This document shows positions 24,762 to 32,980 of a DNA stretch of 64,000 nucleotides, piece after piece (the first letter of the stretch is position 1; each line of letters starts with the position of its first letter). A program made the translations under genes and the position numbers. The notes beneath the pieces were generated by a model, which was given only the letters and a program-made list of their open reading frames with translations, did not search any database and was not told where the DNA came from. The stretch is taken from NCBI GenBank assembly GCA_947259495.1, contig CAMYLV010000011.1, positions 1 to 64,000 on the forward strand, read 5' to 3'. This stretch comes from an uncultured Desulfobacterales bacterium (GTDB lineage: Bacteria > Desulfobacterota > Desulfobacteria > Desulfobacterales > JAHEIW01).

Positions 24762-25544
24762 ATGAACGAAAATTTTTTAGCGGTCGAACAGGAAAACGGT
24801 ATCGTCACATTGACCTTAAACCGCCCGGAGGTCATGAATTCATTAAATTTCCCGCTGTTGCAAGCCTTAAAAGACCAGATTGAATCTTTACGGTTCAAAC
24901 GGGACGTTCGTGTGGTGATCATTACAGCAGCCGGCGAAAAAGCCTTTTGTGCGGGTGCAGACCTTAAAGAACGGGCCACACTGCCCCCGGAAAAGGTGAG
25001 AGAATATATTTTCACCATTCGCAATCTGTTCACTTCTATCGAGGAGCTCAACAAGCCGGTAATTGCTGCGATAAACGGTATTGCGCTCGGTGGCGGTACC
25101 GAGCTATCTCTGGCTTGCGATATCCGCATTGCAGCCACCAGCGCGACCATGGGTTTGACAGAGACACGGCTGGCCATCATTCCCGGCGCCGGCGGCACCC
25201 AGCGGTTGCCGCGACTGGTCGGGCGCGGCAAAGCCAAGGAACTCATTTTTACCGGACAGCGCATCAGCGCCGCGGAAGCGTTGAAGATCGGACTGGTCAA
25301 CAAAGTCTGCGAACAGCAAGACCTGCTGGATGAATGCAAGAAAATGGCCGCCATGATCTGTGAAGCCGGACCGGTTGCCATCGAACAGGCCAAATATGCC
25401 ATTAACCGTGGGCTGGAAACCGACATCCATACCGGCCTGGCTATCGAATCCAATGCCTACTGGGTCTGCATTCCGACCAAGGATCGTCTCGAAGGGCTGG
25501 CGGCTTTTAAGGAAAAGCGAAAACCGGTATACAAGGGCGAGTAA
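24762..25544 (+). CDS. enoyl-CoA hydratase/isomerase (crotonase family)
   Basis: This 260-residue crotonase-fold enzyme hydrates 2-enoyl-CoA. The oxyanion-hole motifs are FCAGADLKER and NGIALGGGTELSLACD. Both catalytic glutamates of true hydratases are present: one in GGGTELSLACD and one in GLTETRLAIIPGAGGTQRLP. GGAGG sits six bases before ATG 24762. It supplies the hydration step for the dehydrogenase-Hbd-thiolase set encoded on the other strand. Confidence 0.93.
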   Translation: MNENFLAVEQENGIVTLTLNRPEVMNSLNFPLLQALKDQIESLRFKRDVRVVIITAAGEKAFCAGADLKERATLPPEKVREYIFTIRNLFTSIEELNKPVIAAINGIALGGGTELSLACDIRIAATSATMGLTETRLAIIPGAGGTQRLPRLVGRGKAKELIFTGQRISAAEALKIGLVNKVCEQQDLLDECKKMAAMICEAGPVAIEQAKYAINRGLETDIHTGLAIESNAYWVCIPTKDRLEGLAAFKEKRKPVYKGE

Positions 25545-25552
25545 ACCATATT

Positions 25553-25642
25553 GGCATAGGGCATAGAGCATAGGGCATAGGGTTGTGGTTTTTGCACTAA
25601 GCTTATAAACCTTCTTCAAGGGCGCTATGCACTATGCGCTTT
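25553..25642. repeat. two-armed GGCATAGGGCATAGAG repeat
   Basis: The left arm GGCATAGGGCATAGAGCATA and the right arm GCGCTATGCACTATGCGC form an imperfect palindrome between the hydratase and the HMG-CoA-lyase-like gene. Confidence 0.55.
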
Positions 25643-25722
25643 GCTGAGAGTTGATAAAGTCTGCCCATTTTAAATTTAGCCATTCTGGCTAGAAAATCAT
25701 AGCAAGGAGGGATGAAAATAAA

Positions 25723-26889
25723 ATGACTGAATATGATTACTGGAAAATTTTTCCGAGAATGCCGAAAAAGGTAACCATCGGCGACATTACCGTCAGGGAT
25801 GGATTTCAACATCTGGAGCAATTTATTTCGACCCGGGCAAAAACCTTTTACGCCGAAGAATTAATATTTGCCGGTTGCCGCAACATCGAAGTGACCAATC
25901 TGGGCAATCCCTATCTGATGCCGCAATTTAGCGATGCCGAAGAGGTGTTGGCACATTTGCGAAGCGACCGCTTCAAAAACCGCTGCGCCAAAAAAGGGAT
26001 TAACTATGATGACCTCTGTATCACGGCGGTTACCATCCGGGAGGGTGCTGTTGATCGGGCCATCCGGCTCAAGGAAAAAGGGGTGGGTCCTGATCGGTGC
26101 TTGATGATGGTTTCAACCGAGGAAGAGCATCATTTCGCAAATTCGGGAACAACCCTGCCGGAGTACTGGAAAGAGGCGGAGCACTGCATCAAAAAATGCA
26201 CGGATGCGGGCCTGAAAATGTGCGGTACGGTCAGCACCATTTGGGGCAGCCCCATCGCCGGGGCCACTGAACTGCAGGATGCTGTCGATTTTACCAAACG
26301 CTGGTTGGAAATCGGTGCGTCCGACATCGAACACGCCGACCATGACGGTAGCGCATCAGCCCCGGATGTGTATCGCTATTTTTCGATGATCTTGGATCAA
26401 ATACCGGACACCTCCCTTCACATTGCCCACTTTCATGAAACCAAACGGGTATCCTCAGCTTCGATTCTGGCAACGCTGCAGGCCGGCATCGCGCATTTTG
26501 AAGCCACGCTGGGCGGCATGGGCGGGCAGCCGGCAAATTTCTTGGACGACTGCCCGGTACCGGGAACCGGTGAATACTATTATGAAGACCCCCGCTATGT
26601 CGGCCTCACCTGTCTGGAAGATATGCTGGTTCAGATCGACGAGATGGGCATCGAACACGGCTACGATGTCGATCGCGTTTTATGGCTGGGACGCCAGATG
26701 GAACGCACCGTCGGCAAGCGACTGCGCAGCGAAGCGGCCATCAATGGAAGAACATTAAAAGGAGGCCATCCCAAATTTGCCCGGCCGGGCCTTAAAAAGT
26801 TAAAAGAAAAAATAGGGGAAAAACCCGATCAAAGCTTTCCCAAAGAATGGGATCCGACGCCGGTACTACCGGAGCAATACAGACCATAA
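25723..26889 (+). CDS. DRE-TIM metallolyase, HMG-CoA lyase-like
   Basis: The predicted product is 388 residues. A TIM-barrel aldol/Claisen enzyme is indicated by GDITVRDGFQHLEQF near the N-terminus (the D-x-T-x-RDG-x-Q active-site pattern of the family) and the metal ligands IAHFHETK, with GGMGGQP later. True HMG-CoA lyases are about 300 residues and carry a C-terminal cysteine motif; this protein is longer and ends in a polar extension (GGHPKFARPG...), so it may be a pyruvate-carboxyltransferase-like relative with another substrate. AGGAGG precedes the ATG. It follows the hydratase on the same strand, so a leucine- or 3-hydroxy-3-methyl-acid pathway is possible but unproven. Confidence 0.8.
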   Translation: MTEYDYWKIFPRMPKKVTIGDITVRDGFQHLEQFISTRAKTFYAEELIFAGCRNIEVTNLGNPYLMPQFSDAEEVLAHLRSDRFKNRCAKKGINYDDLCITAVTIREGAVDRAIRLKEKGVGPDRCLMMVSTEEEHHFANSGTTLPEYWKEAEHCIKKCTDAGLKMCGTVSTIWGSPIAGATELQDAVDFTKRWLEIGASDIEHADHDGSASAPDVYRYFSMILDQIPDTSLHIAHFHETKRVSSASILATLQAGIAHFEATLGGMGGQPANFLDDCPVPGTGEYYYEDPRYVGLTCLEDMLVQIDEMGIEHGYDVDRVLWLGRQMERTVGKRLRSEAAINGRTLKGGHPKFARPGLKKLKEKIGEKPDQSFPKEWDPTPVLPEQYRP

Positions 26890-27097
26890 CCTAAATCGAG
26901 CGTTTCAAATTTAAAAAGGGGAATAGAATTTATTATTTTTTAGGTATTCTATCGTTCTAAATTTTTAAATTTGAAACCCTTCGGGCTTGCCGATCTCACC
27001 GCATCTACTGTGTTAGATGCCGTTCCGCATAGTCAACTATAGCGGAAAGGCATCTGCCGTGTAGCTGCGGCAACCGCGACAATCGCTCGACTCAGTT
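26889..27097. mobile_element. MITE-like element, copy 2
   Basis: It starts at the last base of the lyase gene with ACCTAAATCGAGCG and ends CGCTCGACTCAGTT. Inside, TTTCAAATTTAAAAA has a perfect inverse TTTTTAAATTTGAAA. The internal block CTTGCCGATCTCACCGCATC aligns with copy 1 with few changes. No coding capacity is seen. Confidence 0.6.
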
Positions 27098-27120
27098 TGG
27101 TTCTGGTTTTCGCTGATTTT

Positions 27121-27314
27121 CTGCCGCAGAGACGCAGAGTTCGCAGAGAATTTCTATTTTCCCTTTATCGTTGAGAGGACGATAAAGGGAAAGCTGAAAT
27201 CCGCTTTTGCGATAATGAATTAACCAGATCTCTTGAATTTTCTGCAAACTATAGAATTATTGGCCCGAAGGGCCTGAGTGTATTTTGTCTTCGCGCCCTT
27301 TGCGTCTTTGCAGT
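27121..27314. repeat. CGCAGAGACGCAGAG palindrome with inner hairpin
   Basis: The arm CTGCCGCAGAGACGCAGAG (27121-27139) is matched in inverse by TTCGCGCCCTTTGCGTCTTTG at 27290-27310. Between them is a perfect 14-bp hairpin, TTTCCCTTTATCGT/ACGATAAAGGGAAA (27158-27192). It occupies most of the gap before the DUF6125-like gene. Confidence 0.5.
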
Positions 27315-27333
27315 GAATATATGAGGGCATCCT

Positions 27334-28083
27334 ATGAATAAAGATGTGGAAAGTATTGATGAATTGAGTCAGCAAGATACTGCCCGTCTGGTAATGGATA
27401 TGTTTCATCGCATTGTGATTCATTATGCCCTGTGGTTTACCGAAGTACGGCACCAGATGGGCATGGAGCGCGCGCTGGATATCTTAAAAACCGCTTCCGA
27501 CAGAAGTATTGGCATTCAGTTAAGCCGGCTGGCCAAATTTATCGGATTTGAAATGAAAGACGGTGTGCCGGAGCCGCTGCTGAACATGTCGAAAGCTTCG
27601 CTTCAGCAGCTTCTGGACCAGATTGCCGTCAACTGGTTGGCCAACGATGGGGTCTGGTTTCAGGCAGTGGAGTTCAGCAGCGGAATGGATGACGCCAAAC
27701 GCTGCAATGACACCTGCTGGGCCCATTTTTCACCCTTTGAGGCCCGGTCAATCACAAATTTTCTGAACCTGGCCCCCCAGCCCGGGCTGGATGGCCTGAA
27801 GAAAGCCCTCAATTTCCGAGTTTATGCGCGCATCAATAAACAGCGTATCATCGAGGAGGATTCGGACAGTATTGTCTTTCAGATGAATGAATGCCGGGTG
27901 CAAAACGCGCGCAAAAGAAAAGGCCTGGATGATTATCCCTGCAAATCGGGCGGGATGGTCGAATATACGTATTTTGCCCGCAGCATCGACAAGCGCATCT
28001 CCACCGAATGCATTGCCTGCCCGCCGGATGCGCATCCGGATGATTGGTATTGTGCCTGGCGCTTTAAGATTAGGGGGGGATAA
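27334..28083 (+). CDS. DUF6125-like cysteine-rich protein of unknown function
   Basis: The predicted product is a 249-residue cytoplasmic protein. The N-terminal half is helical (LVMDMFHRIVIHYALWFTEV). The C-terminal half has a striking conserved pattern: CRVQNARKRKGLDDYPCKS, then EYTYFARSIDKRIS, and CIACPPDAHPDDWYCAW, giving at least five cysteines in metal-site spacing. I associate this with DUF6125-type proteins of anaerobic deltaproteobacteria; no biochemical function is known to me. It could bind a metal or Fe-S centre. Position between the beta-oxidation and purine blocks gives no firm hint. Confidence 0.65.
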   Translation: MNKDVESIDELSQQDTARLVMDMFHRIVIHYALWFTEVRHQMGMERALDILKTASDRSIGIQLSRLAKFIGFEMKDGVPEPLLNMSKASLQQLLDQIAVNWLANDGVWFQAVEFSSGMDDAKRCNDTCWAHFSPFEARSITNFLNLAPQPGLDGLKKALNFRVYARINKQRIIEEDSDSIVFQMNECRVQNARKRKGLDDYPCKSGGMVEYTYFARSIDKRISTECIACPPDAHPDDWYCAWRFKIRGG

Positions 28084-28147
28084 AAACCATTTCAAAACCG
28101 CTTCTCCGCTGTTTGCGGCTTTTAAAAATCGCTAAGCTTGCTGTTAT

Positions 28148-28169
28148 CGAGGACGAGCACGAGGACGAT
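28148..28169. repeat. GAGGACGAGCACGAGG unit
   Basis: A single copy of the CGAGGACGAG(C/T)ACGAGG unit, also found as a palindrome at 6386-6449. Confidence 0.45.
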
Positions 28170-28233
28170 GCTGGGTAATATTTCTCTTTTTCGTCTTGTC
28201 AATTAATCCCCAATGGCTGCATTTTGATTCGAA

Positions 28234-28728
28234 TTACGGCTGACCCTGCTTGATATCCACGATGGGCTGTACAAACCGGGATTCGGTATCCCAGGGGAAC
28301 AGTATCCAGGTGTCCTGGCTGACCTCGGTGATAAAGGTGTCCACCAGCGGCCGACCTTCGGGTTTGGCATAGACGGTGGCAAAGTGGGCTCTGGGCAGCA
28401 TGTCCCTGACGATACGAGCGGTCTGCCCGGTATCCACCAGATCGTCCACCAGAAGCCAGTCTTCGCTGTCGATCTCCACCGGTTTCAATATTGTGCTTGC
28501 GCCCTTATCCCGTCCTTCATAACTGGAAATACAGACGGTATCCACCAGACGGATTTCCAATTCGCGCGCGATAATGGACGCCGGCACCATGCCGCCTCTG
28601 GTAATGGTGACAATTCCTTTCCAGGCATGCATATCCACCAGTCGCCAGGCCAAAGCCTTGGAATCGCGATGCAGCTGCTCCCAGGATATGGGAAAGGTCT
28701 TGGTATAGGATTCTTGAGTTGCGCTCAT
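28234..28728 (-). CDS. gpt: xanthine(-guanine) phosphoribosyltransferase
   Basis: The predicted product is 164 residues and converts xanthine and guanine plus PRPP to XMP and GMP. It aligns with E. coli Gpt along its length: [35 protein letters not shown], the PRPP motif [13 protein letters not shown] (92-104), and [20 protein letters not shown] with the lysine that reads the purine 6-oxo group. ATG 28728 with GAGG upstream is chosen; an open frame extends to 28827. It is the last gene of a minus-strand run with the BMP-type nucleoside importer, 250 bases further on, so it probably salvages imported purine bases. Confidence 0.93.
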   Translation of the reverse strand: MSATQESYTKTFPISWEQLHRDSKALAWRLVDMHAWKGIVTITRGGMVPASIIARELEIRLVDTVCISSYEGRDKGASTILKPVEIDSEDWLLVDDLVDTGQTARIVRDMLPRAHFATVYAKPEGRPLVDTFITEVSQDTWILFPWDTESRFVQPIVDIKQGQP

Positions 28729-28855
28729 GATCAACCTCATCAGAAGCTTTCTCAAAAATGCATCTAACCCGCCTGCGGCGGACAGGCGCCCAAGAGCTGC
28801 GTTATCCTGGATAAATGGATTACACATCTATTTCTATAAATACTAGGGAGTGCAT

Positions 28856-28913
28856 AAAACCGATTCAAAATGCTCGAATACTGTCGTGTATGCTCCACTT
28901 TTGAATCGGTTTT
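28856..28913. repeat. 58-bp palindrome related to 21692-21834
   Basis: AAAACCGATTCAAAA and TTTTGAATCGGTTTT are perfect 15-bp arms. The centre GAATACTGTCGTGTATGC is the inverse form of the GGAGCGTACACGATAGTAC core at 21751-21769. The rest of the 28729-29040 gap is AT-rich with no gene. Confidence 0.6.
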
Positions 28914-29040
28914 CGCCTTGCCCTTGGACGCGATCTACTATTCTTAAGACAGCTTCTATTTATTCGTTAATGCTAATCTAGTATATGATGACTCTGTGTG
29001 CCTTGACAATTTTTATAACCATTAACAAATAATCCTTAAC

Positions 29041-29086
29041 TAAATAACCTCAGTTTGAGCAGCACTGCTCAAACTGAGGTTATTTA
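29041..29086 (-). terminator. perfect 21-bp hairpin over the end of the permease gene
   Basis: TAAATAACCTCAGTTTGAGC plus A (29041-29061) pairs without mismatch with 29066-29086 around GCAC. The permease stop codon (29080-29082) is inside the stem. No U tract follows on the minus strand. It may terminate or stabilise the ABC-operon transcript before gpt. Confidence 0.55.
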
Positions 29087-30033
29087 TCCTCACGCATATA
29101 AGATTTTGCCAGTGCACTGGGTGCGCCCACGCGTTTGCTCAGTGCTTCCCACCAGGTCAAAATGACTAAGACAAATATGGTGGCCAGGTACGGCAGCATG
29201 TTTAAATAGGCTGCGGGAATCGTGGTCCCGGATGCCTGCAGACGGAACTGCACGGCATTGATGCCGCCGAAAAGAATGGCGCCCCAGACCGCCCGGGCCG
29301 GATTCCACATCGAAAAGATCACGAGGGCGATAACGATCCAGCCTCTCCCGCCGGTAATATTTTCGGTCCACCCCGGGGCATACGAAAGTGAAAGATGGGC
29401 TCCGCCAATGCCCACCAGCATTCCGCCGAGGATGGTATACAGGTAGCGAACTTTTGCAATATTGATTCCCATGGCATCAGCGGTTTGCGGGTTTTCGCCC
29501 ACAGCCCGTAAATTCAATCCATTGCGGGTTTTGTAAAGGTAATACCAGCCTGCCGGCAGCAGGAGATAGACAATGTAGGTCAGAATATCCTGATTGAATA
29601 TGGCGCCGATGATTGGCAGTTTGCTTAAGAACGGTATGGCGATGGGCTCAAATTTGGCGCCCACCAGCCCGACCAGATAGCCTTTGTTTGATTCCGGGCC
29701 CAGCCGTTGCCCGAGAAAACTGGCCATCCCGGAGCCGAAAAGGGTGATGCTCAAACCGCTGACCACCTGATTGGCGCGCATGGTAATCGATAAAAATGCA
29801 TGAATGCTGGCCATGGCCCCGCCCACCAGCATAGCCATCAGGATTCCCAGAAACAGGCTGCCGGTGTGATAAACGGTGGCAAACGACGTCACCGCACTCA
29901 TGAGCATCATGCCCTCAATTCCCAGGTTAAGAATCCCCGAACGTTCGGTATAAATTTCTCCGACCGTGGCATAAATCAGAGAGGCCCCTGAACGCAAAGT
30001 GATGGCCATCAGAGATGTTATCAGTTCGATCAT
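29080..30033 (-). CDS. nucleoside-type ABC permease 2 (NupC/YufQ-like)
   Basis: The predicted product is a 317-residue membrane permease of the BMP/nucleoside ABC family. Typical sequence: TLRSGASLIYATVGEIYTER near the start, GILNLGIEGMMLMSA, and the ATPase-coupling segment LRAVGENPQTADAMGI. It pairs with the permease encoded 131 bases upstream. The family imports purine nucleosides or, in some members, bases. Context with gpt and the xanthine-degradation cluster supports purines. Confidence 0.88.
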   Translation of the reverse strand: MIELITSLMAITLRSGASLIYATVGEIYTERSGILNLGIEGMMLMSAVTSFATVYHTGSLFLGILMAMLVGGAMASIHAFLSITMRANQVVSGLSITLFGSGMASFLGQRLGPESNKGYLVGLVGAKFEPIAIPFLSKLPIIGAIFNQDILTYIVYLLLPAGWYYLYKTRNGLNLRAVGENPQTADAMGINIAKVRYLYTILGGMLVGIGGAHLSLSYAPGWTENITGGRGWIVIALVIFSMWNPARAVWGAILFGGINAVQFRLQASGTTIPAAYLNMLPYLATIFVLVILTWWEALSKRVGAPSALAKSYMREDK

Positions 30034-30046
30034 GCGTTTACTTTCA

Positions 30047-30170
30047 CGGGTTCCAAGGTTCAGCGTTCAGAGGTTAAATGACGACCATATCGCAGACTAT
30101 CTTCTGTGTATGTCCTCCGACTTCTGACCTCAGTTCTCTGTCCTCTAACCTCTGTCCTCTGTTATCAACC
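30047..30170. repeat. low-complexity repeat between the permease genes
   Basis: GGTTCCAAGGTTCAGCGTTC on the left and CCTCTAACCTCTGTCCTCTG on the right are near-tandem units of the AGGTTCAGAGG family with inverse arms. It lies inside an operon, so it is transcribed. Confidence 0.5.
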
Positions 30171-31247
30171 CGATTGAGCGTCCCTTAATTTGGTTTTAAT
30201 GATGCGTAATCTGTATTCGGTAAAAAGGGAGCCCGCCAGCATGGGAAAAAGAAGCATGCCCTGCAGGACGAGGCCCATGGAGGCCGGCAATCCCATCATC
30301 ATCTGAACCTGGTCACCCCCGACCAGCAGTGCAGCAATTAACAGGGCCACAATTATGGTTGCGATGGGATTGAGCTGTGCCAGCCAAGCGACGATGATGG
30401 CCGTATAACCATAACCGATGGAAAGACCCTGCTGCAATCTTCGCGAGATCCCGGTAACCTCGCAGACCCCGGCCAGCCCGGCCAGGGCGCCGGCCAGCAG
30501 AAGGGCGGTCATGATATTTTTCGCAATATGAATGCCCTGGGTCTGGGCAGCGCCGGGATTATTACCGATGACCTGGAGTTCGAAACCCCAGCGCGTTCGG
30601 TTGAGAACAAACCAGAGCACCAATGCCAGAACCAGCGCAAATATCAAACCCAGATGGGCCCGTCCGGCAATTCTCGGCAGCCACGTGAAATCCGGGAACT
30701 GCGGTGTGCCGGGAAATCCGAATCCCTTGGGGTCACGCCAGGGACCGTAATAGAGATGTTCCGCAAAAAGAATAGCAACGTAGTTTAGCATCAAGGTGGT
30801 GAGAACCTCATCAACCTTTAAGCGAACCTTGAGCAGGGCAGGGATGCCGGCCCAGAAGGCTCCCGCCAGCATACCCACCAGGATGGCCAGGGGCAGGACC
30901 ATCCAGGGCGGCAAAAAAGGAGTCCAGAATAAAACCACCCAGGATGCCGCGATACCGCCAAGGGTCAGCTGACCCTCGGCTCCGATATTCCAGAATTTTA
31001 AACGGAAGGCGACCAGCACGCCCAGACCGGTCAACATCAGCGGTGTGGCCTTCACCAGGGTTTCGGTAAAATTCGGCCATGATCCGAATGCGCCCTTGAA
31101 CATCGCAATAAACGTCACAAATGGATTGGCTTTGAATATGGCCAGCAGAATAGCGGTTAAAATAAGCGAGATAAAAAAAGAAGCCAGCGGAACCAGAAAA
31201 ATGGCTTTGCGAGATAGTGTTTTTCGTTTTTCAAAAACAATCCGCAT
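30165..31247 (-). CDS. nucleoside-type ABC permease 1 (NupB/YufP-like)
   Basis: This 360-residue permease is predicted to have eight to ten membrane spans. The family blocks are FNFTETLVKATPLMLTGLGV-like sequence (here NFTETLVKATPLMLTGLGVL), FWNIGAEGQLTLGG and the coupling loop VIGNNPGAAQTQGIHIAKN. It lies 30 bases downstream of the ATPase gene on the same strand. With the second permease it forms the channel of the BMP-type importer. Confidence 0.88.
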   Translation of the reverse strand: MRIVFEKRKTLSRKAIFLVPLASFFISLILTAILLAIFKANPFVTFIAMFKGAFGSWPNFTETLVKATPLMLTGLGVLVAFRLKFWNIGAEGQLTLGGIAASWVVLFWTPFLPPWMVLPLAILVGMLAGAFWAGIPALLKVRLKVDEVLTTLMLNYVAILFAEHLYYGPWRDPKGFGFPGTPQFPDFTWLPRIAGRAHLGLIFALVLALVLWFVLNRTRWGFELQVIGNNPGAAQTQGIHIAKNIMTALLLAGALAGLAGVCEVTGISRRLQQGLSIGYGYTAIIVAWLAQLNPIATIIVALLIAALLVGGDQVQMMMGLPASMGLVLQGMLLFPMLAGSLFTEYRLRIIKTKLRDAQSG

Positions 31248-31277
31248 TAATTTATCTCCAATTCCATTATTCCAATA

Positions 31278-32801
31278 TCAAGCTGTTGTTTCCTCTAATT
31301 TCACTCCAGCCATCATCATTCCCAGTTTTTCGGTATCGGCTTTATTGGACGGAAGAATGCCCATGACCTTGCCTTCGAACAATACGGCAATATTGTCCGC
31401 AACGCCTACCAGTTCCTCCAAATCCTCAGACACCAGCAAAATAGCGGTGCCCGCCTCGCTCTGGGCGATCATCTGTTTGCGAACAAATTCAGTGGCGCCC
31501 ACATCCAGGCCCCTGGCCGGATAGGCGGCAATTAGCAACCCGCGACAGGCATCGATTTCTCTTGCTAAAATGGTTTTTTGGATGTTGCCACCGGAAAGAA
31601 ATTTGGCATGCGTTTGCGGGGTGGGTGTATCGATGCTAAACAGATCAATCATGCGGCGAGCCAGATCGAGTATTCTGGCGGGGTGTAAAAATCCCTTTCT
31701 GACCAGAGGGGGTTTGCGGTAGCATTTCATGGCCAGATTGTTGGCGACACTCATATCACCGGCGACGCCTCTGGCGATCCTATCCGCCGGGATATGGCTA
31801 ACGCCGGAATTAATAATTTCCAGAGGGGATTTATTGGTTTTGTCTTCATTAAAAATACGGATCTTGCCGCCGCTGACGTTGCGAAGACCGGTGAGAATTT
31901 CGACCAGCTGCTTCTGCCCGTTTCCGGCCACTCCGGCAACACCCAGGATTTCTCCGGAGTGAATTCTGAAAGAAATCCCTTGGAGTGCCGGCAGGCCCTT
32001 GTCATTGTTTGCGCTCACATCAGTTAACTCAAGGGCAACATCGCCAAGGTCGTGGTCCTTTTTTTCGAGCCGAAAAAGCACGTCGCGGCCCACCATCAAG
32101 CGGGCCAGCTCCTGCGGGTTGGTTCGGTTGGTTTGCTTTACGGTTACCAGGCGGCCTTTATTAAGCACCCTTACCCAGTCGGAGAAGGCAATGACCTCCT
32201 CCATTTTATGGGTAATGAAAATGGCCGATTTGCCTTCACGGGTCATTTGCTGTAGAATTCCATTCAGCTCTTTTGCTTCCTGGGGTGTTAAGACTGCTGT
32301 GGGTTCATCCAGAATCAGGATTTCAGCGCCGCGGTAGATGAGCTTTAAAATTTCAACCCGCTGTTGCTCACCGACGCTCAACTGCCAGATGCGACTATCG
32401 GGGTCGACCTGCAGATTGTACCGTTCAGAGAGTTGCCGGATTCGGCCGTTGACATCCACCATATTCGGGACAAACGGCAGGTCGGGTAATCCCAGAATGA
32501 TATTTTCCGCCACCGTCATGGTGTCCACCAGCATAAAGTTCTGGTGGATCATCCCAATGCCAAGCCGCATGGCATCCCGCGGGGAATCGATTTCGACGCG
32601 TTTGCCCCGGATAAAAATCTCACCCGCATCGGCCCTGTACATTCCGGCAAGGACATTCATGAGGGTACTTTTACCCGCACCGTTTTCGCCCAGCAGGGCC
32701 AGAACCTCACCGGGATAAAGTTCCACATCCACGTTTTCGTTGGCCACCACATTGGGGAACCTTTTGGTGATTCCCTTCATGTCCAGAATAGGCGTTGTCA
32801 C
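31278..32801 (-). CDS. nucleoside-type ABC ATPase with two ATP-binding domains (NupA/YufO-like)
   Basis: The predicted product is 507 residues in a sugar/nucleoside-type double cassette. Domain 1 has GENGAGKST at 38-46, LSVGEQQRVEILKLIYR and LILDEPTAVLTPQE. Domain 2 (from about 260) has a degenerate Walker A, VAGVAGNGQKQLVE, and signature FLSGGNIQKTILAREI, the usual asymmetry in this family. I place the start at GTG 32799-32801, just before TTPILDMKGITKRFPNV where homology begins, with GGAGAG 11 bases upstream; an open frame extends to 32882 into repeat DNA. Confidence 0.88.
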   Translation of the reverse strand: MTTPILDMKGITKRFPNVVANENVDVELYPGEVLALLGENGAGKSTLMNVLAGMYRADAGEIFIRGKRVEIDSPRDAMRLGIGMIHQNFMLVDTMTVAENIILGLPDLPFVPNMVDVNGRIRQLSERYNLQVDPDSRIWQLSVGEQQRVEILKLIYRGAEILILDEPTAVLTPQEAKELNGILQQMTREGKSAIFITHKMEEVIAFSDWVRVLNKGRLVTVKQTNRTNPQELARLMVGRDVLFRLEKKDHDLGDVALELTDVSANNDKGLPALQGISFRIHSGEILGVAGVAGNGQKQLVEILTGLRNVSGGKIRIFNEDKTNKSPLEIINSGVSHIPADRIARGVAGDMSVANNLAMKCYRKPPLVRKGFLHPARILDLARRMIDLFSIDTPTPQTHAKFLSGGNIQKTILAREIDACRGLLIAAYPARGLDVGATEFVRKQMIAQSEAGTAILLVSEDLEELVGVADNIAVLFEGKVMGILPSNKADTEKLGMMMAGVKLEETTA

Positions 32802-32831
32802 TTTTTTCGTTTCTCTCCGGAAGCAAAAATT

Positions 32832-32919
32832 GGCAAAGGGCCAAGCGCAAAGCGCATAGGGTTGACAAATTGAAATTATCATTAATACGCTTTGCCCTAT
32901 GCCCCATGCGCTATGCCCG
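32832..32919. repeat. two-armed GGGCATAGCGCAAAGC palindrome
   Basis: GGCCAAGCGCAAAGCGCATA on the left and TACGCTTTGCCCTATGCCCC with ATGCGCTATGCCC on the right are imperfect inverse arms. It separates the binding-protein gene from the ATPase gene inside the operon. Confidence 0.6.
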
Positions 32920-32980
32920 ATTTCACGCTTCGAATACCACTAATAGGCAATGCGAAAAGAGCTAATATGCATGAGATATT

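Noticed and set aside
24722-25453. 243-codon minus-strand frame over the enoyl-CoA hydratase gene
   Set aside because: It is Ser-rich reversed coding sequence of a gene with all crotonase motifs and a strong ribosome site.
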